Shown here one piece after another: positions 18,819 through 27,583 of a stretch of 64,000 nt of DNA; the first letter of the stretch is position 1; every line of letters starts with the position of its first letter. The DNA is taken from assembly GCF_030519355.1 (NCBI RefSeq), contig NZ_JAUMKC010000003.1, positions 1 through 64,000 of the forward strand, read 5' to 3'. The DNA comes from Mucilaginibacter sp. L3T2-6 (GTDB lineage Bacteria > Bacteroidota > Bacteroidia > Sphingobacteriales > Sphingobacteriaceae). A model generated the notes under the pieces. The model saw only the letters and a program-made list of their open reading frames with translations. It ran no database searches and was not told the origin of the DNA. The translations under genes and the position numbers were made by a program.

Positions 18819-19949
18819 TCAGATATTAGCGGTTGTTCTTCCTTCCTGGTTATCCCGCAGCAGCAGCAGATGCCCGTCTTTGAGTTTTGCTTTGACCCGC
18901 TTGATCTTTTTACCGAAAAGCCCTTTCGCGGTATTAATGCCAGCGGTGGTGAGTTGCGCCGTCATCGATGGATCGAAGCTCATAACATCCATATTCTGTA
19001 CACCGCTGTTGGCGCCATCCCGGAGGGCGTCGCCGGTAATTGCTTCGGGCACGCTGATACCCTCCAGCCCGTCGGTCTGATCAAAGACCGTCAGGTCAAC
19101 CGGGTAAAAGTTATAGCCGACGTGGATGCTTTTGATGTTCAGGGTATAGCGCTGGCTGGCCAAGTTTCCGCTGCCGTAGATCAGTTGCCCCTTGCTGAAC
19201 AGTGTCCCGCCTATGGTTACCGTGTCCAGCAGCTTCATCCGGATCACCGTTCCCTGGACGATCTTTTGCGTGCCTTCAATCACTGCCGGGATGGCCCGGA
19301 ATTTTTTGACTGGGATCGGATTCGCCGTTTGCTCCCCTGCCGCCTTAACCCGTTCCGGGTGCTGGATATCCAGGATCTTTTCTAAAAGCCCGTTCATCTG
19401 GCTGAGCTGGGGATCTTCCGGGGGTACGACATTCTTTAAAGGACTTTCCGTACTGGCGGCCGGCGATGTTACAGCTGGTTTAGGTTCAGCTGGCGATTTA
19501 TTGATCGCCGATTGTAATTGTGCCAGTTTCTGGTACACTTTATCGACGTTCTCTGCTGAAGCGCCGTTCGTCTGGGCGGGCTGATAAAAATGGCTGCTAC
19601 CTGCATTATTACCTTTGGCGGTCAGGGGAAAATGCAAAGCGGCGGTATCAGCACCGGCGTGGCTCTGGTAATAAGGATCACTTTTCATCTGCTGGCGCAG
19701 CTTATCGGAATCGAGCGCGGCCTGGTCATAATAACTCATCTTGTTCAGTGACCGGTTATCCTTCAGTTTGGCATCGGGTAAACGGGTATTTAAACCTTGC
19801 TGACCTGTAGTTCGCGCAAGCGCCGGGTTTCCTTTACCGCCGCCCAATGCCCAGAAAAATAGCGTCAGGAATGGCAGGATGATGGCCGGGAGCGCCAGGA
19901 GCATTTTGCGCTGGCGCTGCATTTTTGGTGTTAGTGTTTGCTGTTTCAT
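18819..19949 (-). CDS. traM: Conjugative transposon protein TraM (VirB10-like)
   Basis: About 376 aa from the ATG at 19949 (MKQQTLTPKMQRQRK). The longer frame to 20006 would overlap traK. An N-terminal basic stretch and one membrane helix (~18-38, LLALPAIILPFLTLFFWALGG) are followed by a Pro/Ala-rich periplasmic linker and a C-terminal beta domain (~210-376) with GTVIRMKLLDTVTIGGTLFSKG, as in TraM/VirB10 proteins. VirB10 links inner and outer membranes in the mating channel. It follows traK by 11 bases. Confidence 0.85.
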   Translation of the reverse strand: MKQQTLTPKMQRQRKMLLALPAIILPFLTLFFWALGGGKGNPALARTTGQQGLNTRLPDAKLKDNRSLNKMSYYDQAALDSDKLRQQMKSDPYYQSHAGADTAALHFPLTAKGNNAGSSHFYQPAQTNGASAENVDKVYQKLAQLQSAINKSPAEPKPAVTSPAASTESPLKNVVPPEDPQLSQMNGLLEKILDIQHPERVKAAGEQTANPIPVKKFRAIPAVIEGTQKIVQGTVIRMKLLDTVTIGGTLFSKGQLIYGSGNLASQRYTLNIKSIHVGYNFYPVDLTVFDQTDGLEGISVPEAITGDALRDGANSGVQNMDVMSFDPSMTAQLTTAGINTAKGLFGKKIKRVKAKLKDGHLLLLRDNQEGRTTANI

Positions 19950-19960
19950 AATTTGTTTGA

Positions 19961-20578
19961 TTAATGATTGATGACTTTGATATCCCTGTTCTCCAGGGTT
20001 TCCCAACGTTGGATCAGGAAGCCGTGCGGGTTATTATCACTCCGGGAAACATTCCTGAGTTCCCCCTGGGTGACCAGGCTGCGGGTAACGGTACTGGTCG
20101 TCCGGATGATGCTTTGGGTGGCATAACACCTGAAGGCATAGGGATAATTACGGAGGTCGACCGATACGCTGTCAACTTTGATCTGCTGGCTGATGTTGCC
20201 CGCGATCACATTGGCATAATAACCGTTCTCGCTCAGGTTATCGTATTCCCTTTTGGCGGATTCGTCGGCCAGGTAAAGTGCTTTGGTGAGGTTGGCCCGG
20301 ATGACCTTGTCATCGGGGTCAAGCGTGAAGAACAGTTCATGGAAAGTTTTCACATGGTCACGGGCTTCTACGGCGACATTGTCCTTCCGGTCGGCTTCCA
20401 GAGCCTCCAGCACTTTACCGTTATAGAGGATATAGATCCTGCTTTGAACGGCAGCGATCAGCGTTTTGCACTGGTACACCGTATAGCAACTGATGACTGC
20501 GGCAGCGATGACTACCGCGATGGTGAAACTGCGCACATGCTGGAAGGCGGTCTCGATATTTTTCATTTTTTTAAACAT
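19961..20578 (-). CDS. traK: Conjugative transposon protein TraK (VirB8-like)
   Basis: About 205 aa from the ATG at 20578 (MFKKMKNIETAFQHVRSF; frame open to 20596). An amphipathic start, one membrane helix (FTIAVVIAAAVISCYTVYQC), then a periplasmic domain with VLEALEADRKDN, AREHVKTFHELFFTLDPDD-like and YPYAFRCYATQ. These are typical of TraK in the Bacteroidetes tra operon, whose fold corresponds to the VirB8 assembly factor. Family length is about 207 aa, so it is complete. Confidence 0.9.
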   Translation of the reverse strand: MFKKMKNIETAFQHVRSFTIAVVIAAAVISCYTVYQCKTLIAAVQSRIYILYNGKVLEALEADRKDNVAVEARDHVKTFHELFFTLDPDDKVIRANLTKALYLADESAKREYDNLSENGYYANVIAGNISQQIKVDSVSVDLRNYPYAFRCYATQSIIRTTSTVTRSLVTQGELRNVSRSDNNPHGFLIQRWETLENRDIKVINH

Positions 20579-20629
20579 GGTTTTTCTACTTTTCACTCAT
20601 CATTTTCACGAACCATTTATCCCAAGTGA

Positions 20630-21772
20630 TCAGGTTTTGCCGGAGCCGGAGAGCTTGTCGCGGGCGGCTAGCTGGCCGTTATTGGCGTTGCCGGGGTTAT
20701 TCTGCGGGGGTTGCGGCGGAGGCGGCGACTGGCTAAAAAAGCCCTGCATGATACTGCCGCTGACATAAGACACGGCCATCGAGGCCAGCGCACTGGTGCG
20801 GCTGAACAGCGCATGGCCGCCGACATTCATGATGTAATTGGCGATGCCGGGCACGGTAAAATAGCCAACGATACCGATGACCAGGAAGATCAGATAGGCC
20901 GTATTTTCATTCCCGAACCCGTTACCGCCAAGTGTACCATTTTGCTGCGCCAGGAGCATGTTCTCCTGTATCCTGGCGATAATCGCCCCGAAGATATTCG
21001 CCACCGGCAGCCACATGAACACGTTGACATAGCGGGCGATCCATTGCTTGATCGTGTGCTGGAAGCCGTCAAAAACACCCAGCCCGAAACACAGCGGCCC
21101 GAGGATCGCCAGGACAATGAGCTTAAAAGTCCGGATGGTGTCGATACAAAGTGCGGCCGCTTCGAACAAGACATTGAGCATTTCGGCAATGGCTTTTTTG
21201 ACCATATTCTTCCAGCCCCAGCCGGAGAACTGATCAGACAGGTTAGTGGCCGGGGCGGCACCAGCTGTGTTGCCGGTGTCGTCCGGGTGACTGTACTGGT
21301 ACCATTTATCCGGGTCATTATTGAGGCCGGAACTACCCGGCTGTGTGTTGATTTGCGCCTGCTGGTTGGCCAGCATCGTTTCAATAGCCTGGTTAGTATT
21401 GGTGACCATGCCGTGCGTCGCATCTACGACCGGCTGCAATACGCCGTTCATCAGCGTCAGCACCGACGGGAAAACAAGAATGCAAAAGCCGATCGCAAAG
21501 GGCCGCAACAGGGGGTATATATCCACCGGCTCTGCAGCCGCCAGGTGTTTCCATACCCTGGCGCCGATATACCACAAGGTGGCGAAACCGGCCACGGCGC
21601 GGGCAACACCGATGAGACCCGCACACAAGGGCATCATCTGGCTATAGAGGTCATTGAGCATCCCCTGCAAGCTGTGCAGGTCGCTGGCGACCCCCTGCGC
21701 ATAGGTCAGCGCAGGCGCAAAAAGGAAGCATAACGCTGCGATAACCCTCAAGGTTATTTTTTTTCTTTTCAT
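20630..21772 (-). CDS. traJ: Conjugative transposon protein TraJ (VirB6-like)
   Basis: About 380 aa from the ATG at 21772 (MKRKKITLRV). The longer start at 21796 would overlap the gene before it. A signal-like segment is followed by several membrane helices (GLIGVARAVAGFATLWYIGA, LLRPFAIGFCILVFPSVLTL, LIVLAILGPLCFGLGVFDGF, AYLIFLVIGIVGYFTVPGIA). The conserved TraJ stretch ..GWGWKNMVKKAIAEML lies mid-protein, and a Pro/Asn-rich tail ends the protein. It should be the polytopic inner-membrane channel component. Confidence 0.9.
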   Translation of the reverse strand: MKRKKITLRVIAALCFLFAPALTYAQGVASDLHSLQGMLNDLYSQMMPLCAGLIGVARAVAGFATLWYIGARVWKHLAAAEPVDIYPLLRPFAIGFCILVFPSVLTLMNGVLQPVVDATHGMVTNTNQAIETMLANQQAQINTQPGSSGLNNDPDKWYQYSHPDDTGNTAGAAPATNLSDQFSGWGWKNMVKKAIAEMLNVLFEAAALCIDTIRTFKLIVLAILGPLCFGLGVFDGFQHTIKQWIARYVNVFMWLPVANIFGAIIARIQENMLLAQQNGTLGGNGFGNENTAYLIFLVIGIVGYFTVPGIANYIMNVGGHALFSRTSALASMAVSYVSGSIMQGFFSQSPPPPQPPQNNPGNANNGQLAARDKLSGSGKT

Positions 21773-21782
21773 CGTTTTACGG

Positions 21783-22427
21783 TTAGTTGATGCCATATAA
21801 AGATTTCAGGGTTTGCTGGTCACCCGCCTCCCTTGCCCGCTGTACGGCCAGGCGGTAGGTGTGGTCGTTAAAGCCGCGCAGGAAACTGAGCTGCCCGTGG
21901 CCACCGGTATAGATACGGTCAATCGCGGCCAGCCGCTCGGCATCGCTCATCCGGAGCCGGCCGTCGGTGAGGATTATGGTGAGGTCGTTGATGTTTTTCA
22001 GGCTGGCCGAAATGAGGTTATTGTAAACATCCATTATATAGACGATCTCGTCCGGGCTGAAACGCCCGTTAACCCGGAACATCGCCCAGGCGGAGCGGTA
22101 TTCACTGAGTATGGTCGCCTGGTCATTGATGATATCCGCCACGCGCGGATATTGCCGAACGGCCGGACTCACGATCATTAAACCATCAAGGAAAGCTTCG
22201 TGCAGCGAAAAGTTGCCTTTCGATACGTCCTGAACCGCACGGTAGCCTTTGCTCACAATCTCGTAACCCTGGTACATTTGCGATAAAATCCTTTTCAGGC
22301 CGCTCAGCTTCCGGTAATCCAGTGTCAACTGCTCAATGCAGTCGGCGATAGACTGCGCTTTACCTGCTTTCGGGACCGCAAGGCCCAGGGCCAGCGCGAT
22401 CAGGAGGATAGAAATGGTCTTTTTCAT
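21783..22427 (-). CDS. TraI-like exported conjugation protein, third copy
   Basis: About 214 aa from the ATG at 22427 (MKKTISILLIALALGLAVPKAGKAQ), which overlaps the stop of the preceding gene as TAATG, so translation is coupled. A signal peptide is followed by a helix-rich domain (LTLDYRKLSGLKRILSQMYQGYEIVSKGY..) ending in LKSLYGIN. The same layout and the LYG ending recur in the next two genes upstream, so these three look like paralogues. The role is probably a periplasmic subunit of the mating apparatus. Confidence 0.75.
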   Translation of the reverse strand: MKKTISILLIALALGLAVPKAGKAQSIADCIEQLTLDYRKLSGLKRILSQMYQGYEIVSKGYRAVQDVSKGNFSLHEAFLDGLMIVSPAVRQYPRVADIINDQATILSEYRSAWAMFRVNGRFSPDEIVYIMDVYNNLISASLKNINDLTIILTDGRLRMSDAERLAAIDRIYTGGHGQLSFLRGFNDHTYRLAVQRAREAGDQQTLKSLYGIN

Positions 22428-23071
22428 TACTGAATACCGTAAAGTTTTTTGAGCTGATCGTTCTGCTGGCGGGCGTGCTGGCGGTCGGTCGCCAGCTTGC
22501 GGCATTTGGCGGTAAATGAGGCGGCAAAGGCTTGCTTGTCCTGCATGGCTGCGTAAAGGTGGTCCAGCCGTTCCAGCCGTTGGTGGTCGGTCAATTGCAG
22601 CTTCCCGGGTGTCAGTACCTGTAAGAGTTCATCCATATCCGCCTGGCATTTTTTATCGAGGCTTTGGTAGACATTTTGGATATAGCCGATCTCGTCACCG
22701 GATAGCACTTTTTGTTGCTGCTGCCGGCTTAATTCAGCCGCGAACAACCTGTTGATCTGCCAGCACAGGTCGCTAATCGCTTTTCCTTTGGGGTTATTCG
22801 CAATTACCGGGTTAACCTGCTGTAAGGAGTTGAAATAAGCGGTATGCAAACCAAAGGTGCCGCCCTTCATCGCATTAGCGGTATTGAGGCCGTTATTCAC
22901 AATACCATAACCGCTTTTGATGGCATGCAGGTAGGTTTCATAACCCGCGATCTGAGTCAGCATGATCTTCACTTTGGAAGCTTGCTGGTTAAAAAAACCG
23001 CCCGTGCCCTGCGCCCGGCTTTGACCGGGCAGGAGGCTGGTGAGAGAGAATATTAAAAGGTACTTTTTCAT
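22427..23071 (-). CDS. TraI-like exported conjugation protein, second copy
   Basis: A 214-aa protein with signal peptide (MKKYLLIFSLTSLLPGQSRAQ) and a mostly helical mature part (LTQIAGYETYLHAIKSGYGIV, DEIGYIQNVYQSLDKKCQADM, QRLERLDHLYAAMQDKQAF) ending LKKLYGIQ. It is very similar in layout to the next gene downstream. Members are sometimes called TerB-like or TraI in annotations, and the true function is unknown. A 165-base gap with a GAGGGGAAAA-type inverted repeat separates it from the first copy. Confidence 0.75.
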   Translation of the reverse strand: MKKYLLIFSLTSLLPGQSRAQGTGGFFNQQASKVKIMLTQIAGYETYLHAIKSGYGIVNNGLNTANAMKGGTFGLHTAYFNSLQQVNPVIANNPKGKAISDLCWQINRLFAAELSRQQQQKVLSGDEIGYIQNVYQSLDKKCQADMDELLQVLTPGKLQLTDHQRLERLDHLYAAMQDKQAFAASFTAKCRKLATDRQHARQQNDQLKKLYGIQ

Positions 23072-23110
23072 ATTGTGTTGATTCTATTGTTGTTCATTTT
23101 TTAAGTCTTA

Positions 23111-23162
23111 GCCGCTGAGGGGAAAACAAAGCGTTAAATCCAGTCTGCGGTTCTCCCCGCTG
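23111..23162. repeat. Intergenic imperfect hairpin
   Basis: GCTGAGGGGAAAAC and GTTCTCCCCGCTG form loose arms in the gap between two traI-like genes. They resemble the arms of the intergenic hairpins at 26403 and 33679. Confidence 0.3.
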
Positions 23163-23236
23163 TGTCTTGTCCCGTGCTTTTGCTTTTTTCTATCACCAGT
23201 CGCTTGTTCCGGCGGGAAAAAAAATCAGCCCCCGGT

Positions 23237-23920
23237 TCAGGGCAGCCCGTACAACTGTCTGATCTGCTGCCGGTCATTGTCATCCCTGGCGCGTTCAAGG
23301 CTAAGCGTTTCGTTCTGGCTGTTGTATTGCCGGAGGTGGTCGAGATTGGTCTGCATCCCGGCGGAAGCGTGGTGCACAAGCAGCATTCTTTCGGCATCAT
23401 CCATCTGCGTGCTGAACGAACTGACGGCCAGCAGCGCCTCGTTAAGGTTGCGCAGGCTTTCCTGTAAGATGCCGCTGTAGATATTTTCCATGGATTGGAG
23501 CTCGGATGCCGAAAAATGCCGGTCCTGGTGGAAGAGGCGGCTGGCCGACTGGTATTCCGCCAACAATTGTTTTTGCCGGCTGATGATGGTCTTGATCTCA
23601 TCATAACCGGAGATAATGGTTTTGACCGTCGCCAGTTCCTCGTAATAATCGGCGTAAAGTTTGCGTTCCTTACCGAGCCAGCTGTTGATATCGTTGAGGC
23701 TGGACAGGTGCAGGCTGTTTTCGAGGCTTTGCTCGGCATTTTGCAGGGCAATGGTCTGGTTCTGTAATTGCTGTACTTTCAGGTCAATGGCGATGATCAC
23801 TTTTTTAATGATCCCGGAGACGATGCTGACTACGGGGATCTGGGCCCGGACGGTGTTTCCGGTGAGGAAAAAAAACAGGCAGGCGAGCACGCAGACCGGG
23901 GGTTTGATTTTTCTTTTCAT
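23237..23920 (-). CDS. traI: Conjugative transposon protein TraI (DUF4141-like)
   Basis: A 227-aa exported protein. A long signal peptide with a Leu/Phe core ends near ..TVRAQIP, then comes a coiled, Gln-rich helical domain (LKVQQLQNQTIALQNAEQ), LGKERKLYADYYEELATVK and a C-terminal IRQLYGLP. This is the DUF4141/TraI pattern that follows TraG in Bacteroidetes conjugative elements and is compared with VirB5. The start is 8 bases after the traG stop. It is the best match to canonical TraI among the three paralogues. Confidence 0.85.
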   Translation of the reverse strand: MKRKIKPPVCVLACLFFFLTGNTVRAQIPVVSIVSGIIKKVIIAIDLKVQQLQNQTIALQNAEQSLENSLHLSSLNDINSWLGKERKLYADYYEELATVKTIISGYDEIKTIISRQKQLLAEYQSASRLFHQDRHFSASELQSMENIYSGILQESLRNLNEALLAVSSFSTQMDDAERMLLVHHASAGMQTNLDHLRQYNSQNETLSLERARDDNDRQQIRQLYGLP

Positions 23921-23928
23921 GAGCGTTT

Positions 23929-26376
23929 CTATTTTAGTGTACTTTGTTTTTCTTTGACCAGCATTTCGATGCCCTTTTCGAGGCTGCCGTATTGTTCGGC
24001 CAGCTGCCGGACTTTGACCCGTTCCTTGCCTTCGGTGGTATAGGCATAATATTCTTCGGGGCAGAGTTCATTTTTAAAAACCTTCAGGAGCTGCCCGCCG
24101 ATATCGATGAAGATCTCGCGGTTGTCCTTGTTGACCGACAACAGGATGGTTTTGCCTTTTTCATTCATACCGAGCACGTCCTGCAATTTTTCGATCTTGC
24201 CCTGGAACTTGCGCATATCCATCAGGATCTTGATGTCCGCGTTATTGATAATCGCATCTTTGATAATGGGTGAAGAGATCAGGTCCTCCAGTTCCTGGGT
24301 GATCACGATGGGTATCCCATTAAATTTCCGGATGGTCTTGAAGGCATATTTCAGGAATTCGGCCATGCCGGATTTGGCGATAGCCTTCCAGGCTTCGTCG
24401 ATGGTCAGCACTTTACGCACCCCCTGCAGCTTGCGCATCTTGGAGATAAACAGCTCCATAATAATGAGTGTTACCACCGGGAACAGGATCGGGTGATCTT
24501 TGATATTATCCAGCTCGATGACAATGAAGGGCTGGTCGAGCAAATTGAGGTTTTCGGTGGCGTTAAGCAGGTAATCAAACTCCCCGCCCCGGTAAAACGG
24601 CCCCAGCACATACAGGAAATTATCCAGGTTGAAGTCCCGGTCTTTCACGCGCTGGTCTTTCAGGATCTCCCCGTAATGATTTTGCAGGTACTCGTAAAAG
24701 GTATTGAAACAGGGGAATATCGCCGTGTCTTTCGCCAACTGCCGGTAATAGCCTTGCAAGGCATTGGACAGTGCCACGTATTCGCTGCGGTAATAGGCTT
24801 CATCCTCTTGTTTCCAGAGGGCGACGAGTAAGGCCTTGAGGCTTTCTTTTTTCTCCGTGTCCAGGCTTTCCCCGGCTTTGATATAAAAGGGGTTAAAACG
24901 GATGGGATTCTCCTCCGTATAAGTAAAGTAATAGCCTTTAACCAGTTCGCACAAACCGAGGTAACTGCCGCCGATATCCACGGTCACACAATGCGCACCC
25001 TGGTCATACAGCGAGCGCAGGATATGGTTGACCGTCATCGATTTACCACCGCCTGAAGTACCACAGACCAGCACGCCCATATTGGAAGAGATACCCTGGG
25101 TACGCGGCCCGTCAAACAGGTCGATAAACACCGGGGTCCCGGAACGGTCACAAAAACGGATGCCTTCCTCCGGTTTGGCGCTTTTGTAATTGCTTTCCAG
25201 GTTCAAAAAGCAGCAGGCCTGTTCGGCGAAGGTGTCAAAGGTATCATTGACGGGAAAGTCCGCCGCATTACCTGGGATGCCCGCCCACCAGATCTGCGCG
25301 GCACCGGCTGTTTCGGGTTTGGCGGCTGCATCCATACCGGCCAGCGCCGAAGCGACCTGGTTTTTGATGTCCTTGAGTTCTTCGGTATCGTCCGACCAGG
25401 CCATGACATTGAAATGCGCCTTGACCGGCAGGCGGCCCTGGCTGATCGCCTCGTTCAGGAAATCATTGGTTGCCGCCAGCGAGATCGCATTTTCGCGGGA
25501 ATAAGCTGACAAAGATTGCAGGCGCAGCCTTTTCTTTTCGAGCTGTTTGAGCGTGGCCTGCGCGTCGCCGACCAGGATATACTGGTTATAGATATGGTTG
25601 CAGGGTAAGAGCAGGCCCAGGTTAGCCGCAAAGCTGACCGGGAACTTGGTCTTATCCGTCGAATAGGCATCATAGGTCATGCGCGAACCGCAGAGGCCGG
25701 GCAGGTTTTCGGCGTCGCCAAGCGTATAGATAACCGCTTTACGTTCGCCGATCTGGACGCCCTCCTCGAAACGGATATCCCGGTAAAGCAGTTGCTCTTC
25801 CCTTTCCGACAAGTAGCAGTAACGTTCGATCAACCCGCTTTTGCTGACCTGGCTTTGCAGGCCGCCGGCATTTACCCTTTGCAATTTGATCAGGCGGCTG
25901 TCTTCCAGCAGGCGTTGGAACTGCCCGGCCAGGTCCAGGAAATTCCGCAAGGACTGGGGCTTCAGCGTATCCTGCGGCGCGAGGTTCGGCCGCAGCAGGT
26001 TGGAGAGCAGCGAGCTGGAAGGTTTTCGCCCGGCAGGCTTCTTGGTCAGCAGGATATAACAGTCATGCTGGCGGTAAGGCCTGCCGCTGAAATAACGGTC
26101 GGCGGCCTGCTTTAAAAAACCTGGCGCGGTCTTCCCGTTTTCCGGCCGGTACTGTTTTTCCATAAACCAGTCCTGTTTATGCAGCACGGTATCTTTGGGC
26201 AATACCCGGATGGCTTTCACCCAGGCCTGGTGCAGGGTTTCGTAATCCTCATCTGACAAGGTGAATATCTCCGGCAGGCTCGCTTTAAAGACCACCGTTA
26301 CATCGCCCTGCTTGGACAGGATACAATCGTCTTCGATGCCCATGATGGGCAGTATATTTTTCAGTTCTTTTTCCAT
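23929..26376 (-). CDS. traG: TraG-family conjugation ATPase (VirB4-like)
   Basis: About 815 aa from the ATG at 26376 (MEKELKNILPIMGIED). The frame opens further to 26421, but that part covers an intergenic hairpin. The N-terminal ~400 residues are the TraG/VirB4 domain. Then comes Walker A GTSGGGKSMTVNHIL (~442), VDIGGSYLGLCEL, RFNPFYI and the Walker B region VLTIDEAWK (~660), with FNGIPIVITQELEDL after it. It powers pilus or channel assembly at the inner membrane. This is the TraG of the CTnDOT naming, not the VirD4-type coupling protein. Confidence 0.95.
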   Translation of the reverse strand: MEKELKNILPIMGIEDDCILSKQGDVTVVFKASLPEIFTLSDEDYETLHQAWVKAIRVLPKDTVLHKQDWFMEKQYRPENGKTAPGFLKQAADRYFSGRPYRQHDCYILLTKKPAGRKPSSSLLSNLLRPNLAPQDTLKPQSLRNFLDLAGQFQRLLEDSRLIKLQRVNAGGLQSQVSKSGLIERYCYLSEREEQLLYRDIRFEEGVQIGERKAVIYTLGDAENLPGLCGSRMTYDAYSTDKTKFPVSFAANLGLLLPCNHIYNQYILVGDAQATLKQLEKKRLRLQSLSAYSRENAISLAATNDFLNEAISQGRLPVKAHFNVMAWSDDTEELKDIKNQVASALAGMDAAAKPETAGAAQIWWAGIPGNAADFPVNDTFDTFAEQACCFLNLESNYKSAKPEEGIRFCDRSGTPVFIDLFDGPRTQGISSNMGVLVCGTSGGGKSMTVNHILRSLYDQGAHCVTVDIGGSYLGLCELVKGYYFTYTEENPIRFNPFYIKAGESLDTEKKESLKALLVALWKQEDEAYYRSEYVALSNALQGYYRQLAKDTAIFPCFNTFYEYLQNHYGEILKDQRVKDRDFNLDNFLYVLGPFYRGGEFDYLLNATENLNLLDQPFIVIELDNIKDHPILFPVVTLIIMELFISKMRKLQGVRKVLTIDEAWKAIAKSGMAEFLKYAFKTIRKFNGIPIVITQELEDLISSPIIKDAIINNADIKILMDMRKFQGKIEKLQDVLGMNEKGKTILLSVNKDNREIFIDIGGQLLKVFKNELCPEEYYAYTTEGKERVKVRQLAEQYGSLEKGIEMLVKEKQSTLK

Positions 26377-26402
26377 CTCACAAATCCTTCTCCTATCGTT
26401 GC

Positions 26403-26443
26403 GCGGTGAGGAAAAAATCAAAAGCTGCTTTTCCCCTCATCAG
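26403..26443. repeat. Intergenic hairpin with GGTGAGGAAA arm
   Basis: GCGGTGAGGAAAAA and CTTTTCCCCTCATCAG pair imperfectly in the 74-base gap before traG. Similar arms occur at 33679-33752 and, more loosely, at 23111-23162. It may be an mRNA-stability or attenuation element of the tra operon. Confidence 0.4.
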
Positions 26444-26450
26444 TAAAAAA

Positions 26451-27254
26451 TTAAAATTTCGGTCGTATACGCGGCTTGATGCGCCGGGCGATTTCCTGGT
26501 GTTCCTGCAGCAATTGTTCCCGGTTGCGCCGGATCAGGGCAGGGATATGGGTCTCGCTCAATGGAATGACCTCCGCTTTCAAATCTTTTTGGATCGGGAA
26601 CCTTCTTAGCAGTTCCCGCTCGTCCATGCCATATTGCCTCGCAGTTTCCACCGGGTCGAGGCCGATCTCGTTCGGGATGCGGATTTTGATCACGCCCTCG
26701 GGGAACTCGGTCAGTTTGGCGTCGATCGCTACGACCTGTTTCATGACCGGGTGGTAAAATGCTTCGTAATTCCAGCCGTCATTGGTCAGCTCAAAGCTTT
26801 TCAGGCTGAGCACAGGAAAGAAATATTGCTGGTGCCTCAGTTCGTGTAAGCGCAGGTCGACGATAAACGCTTCACCGGCGATATCGATGTGGGGTAAAAT
26901 TCCCTGGCGGCGCAGGTATAAAGCGTCCTGGTCAACAATGACATCGAAGTCGGTCTTGCCTTTGAACTCGCTTTGCGGAACGCCATATTTTTCGGCCATG
27001 CCGGCAGGGTCAAGTTCTATTAATGGTGGGATATGAAAGGACAGCCAGGTTAAGGGATCCAATACCGCCGGCGTACAGGTTTTTTCCACGATATCGTAAT
27101 TCAACAGGTAATGGCTGCCCATATCTTTCATGTCGTTCACAAAAGATATTTCATGGTCCGGCCTTTGGGCATCGCGGAGCACTTGCTTGTCGATATCGAC
27201 AATAAAATCGGTATCATGTATCGTATAAATTGGCGGTTGACTTAGCTTATTCAT
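26451..27254 (-). CDS. Unknown ICE protein between traF and traG (267 aa)
   Basis: A 267-aa protein without signal peptide or membrane segment. It starts [22 protein letters not shown], has a PDHEISFVNDM segment, a LHELRHQQYFFPVLSL middle and a basic tail (RRIKPRIRPKF). Two short repeats, PPLIELDPAGMAEKYG and NEIGLDPVETARQYGM, look like a duplicated Asp-Pro-x5-YG motif. The start overlaps traF by 4 bases (ATGA-type coupling). I recognise no family. The position suggests a cytosolic partner of the ATPase or a cargo insertion in the operon. Confidence 0.7.
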   Translation of the reverse strand: MNKLSQPPIYTIHDTDFIVDIDKQVLRDAQRPDHEISFVNDMKDMGSHYLLNYDIVEKTCTPAVLDPLTWLSFHIPPLIELDPAGMAEKYGVPQSEFKGKTDFDVIVDQDALYLRRQGILPHIDIAGEAFIVDLRLHELRHQQYFFPVLSLKSFELTNDGWNYEAFYHPVMKQVVAIDAKLTEFPEGVIKIRIPNEIGLDPVETARQYGMDERELLRRFPIQKDLKAEVIPLSETHIPALIRRNREQLLQEHQEIARRIKPRIRPKF

Positions 27255-27583
27255 GGTTTACTCCTTTCACTGAGTTGCTGGAAATTCCTGCGGGTATAAG
27301 ATTTAAGGACCTTGGGCGACCGCTTTTTCGCCATGGCCTTCATCAGCCCATGTTCCCCGTACTCATGGCTGAGCGCGAATATTTTGATGGTGCCGCCTGC
27401 AGCCGCGCTGCCGGTCAGCGCCAGGCAGATCCAGGTGCTTACGCCGAGGATATACAGCGCAGCGAACAGGATCAGCAGCCCGATGACCAGGCCGCCGAAA
27501 TACCAGATATACTGTGCGCGTAATCCCCGGAACTCGATGCTTTTGTTAATGCCTTTGTTGAGGTTATAAATGCTGTTGTTCAT
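27251..27583 (-). CDS. traF: Conjugative transposon protein TraF (DUF4133-like)
   Basis: A 110-aa membrane protein: [18 protein letters not shown], then two helices ([22 protein letters not shown] and [21 protein letters not shown]) and a basic C-terminus. This is the DUF4133/TraF (VirB3-like) pattern, and these small proteins pair with TraG. It overlaps the genes on both sides by 4 bases, consistent with coupled translation. Confidence 0.88.
   Translation of the reverse strand: MNNSIYNLNKGINKSIEFRGLRAQYIWYFGGLVIGLLILFAALYILGVSTWICLALTGSAAAGGTIKIFALSHEYGEHGLMKAMAKKRSPKVLKSYTRRNFQQLSERSKP

Noticed and set aside
20711..21733. Plus-strand frame of 340 aa opposite traJ
   Set aside because: traJ is well supported; the opposite frame is His/Arg-rich and has no recognisable domain.
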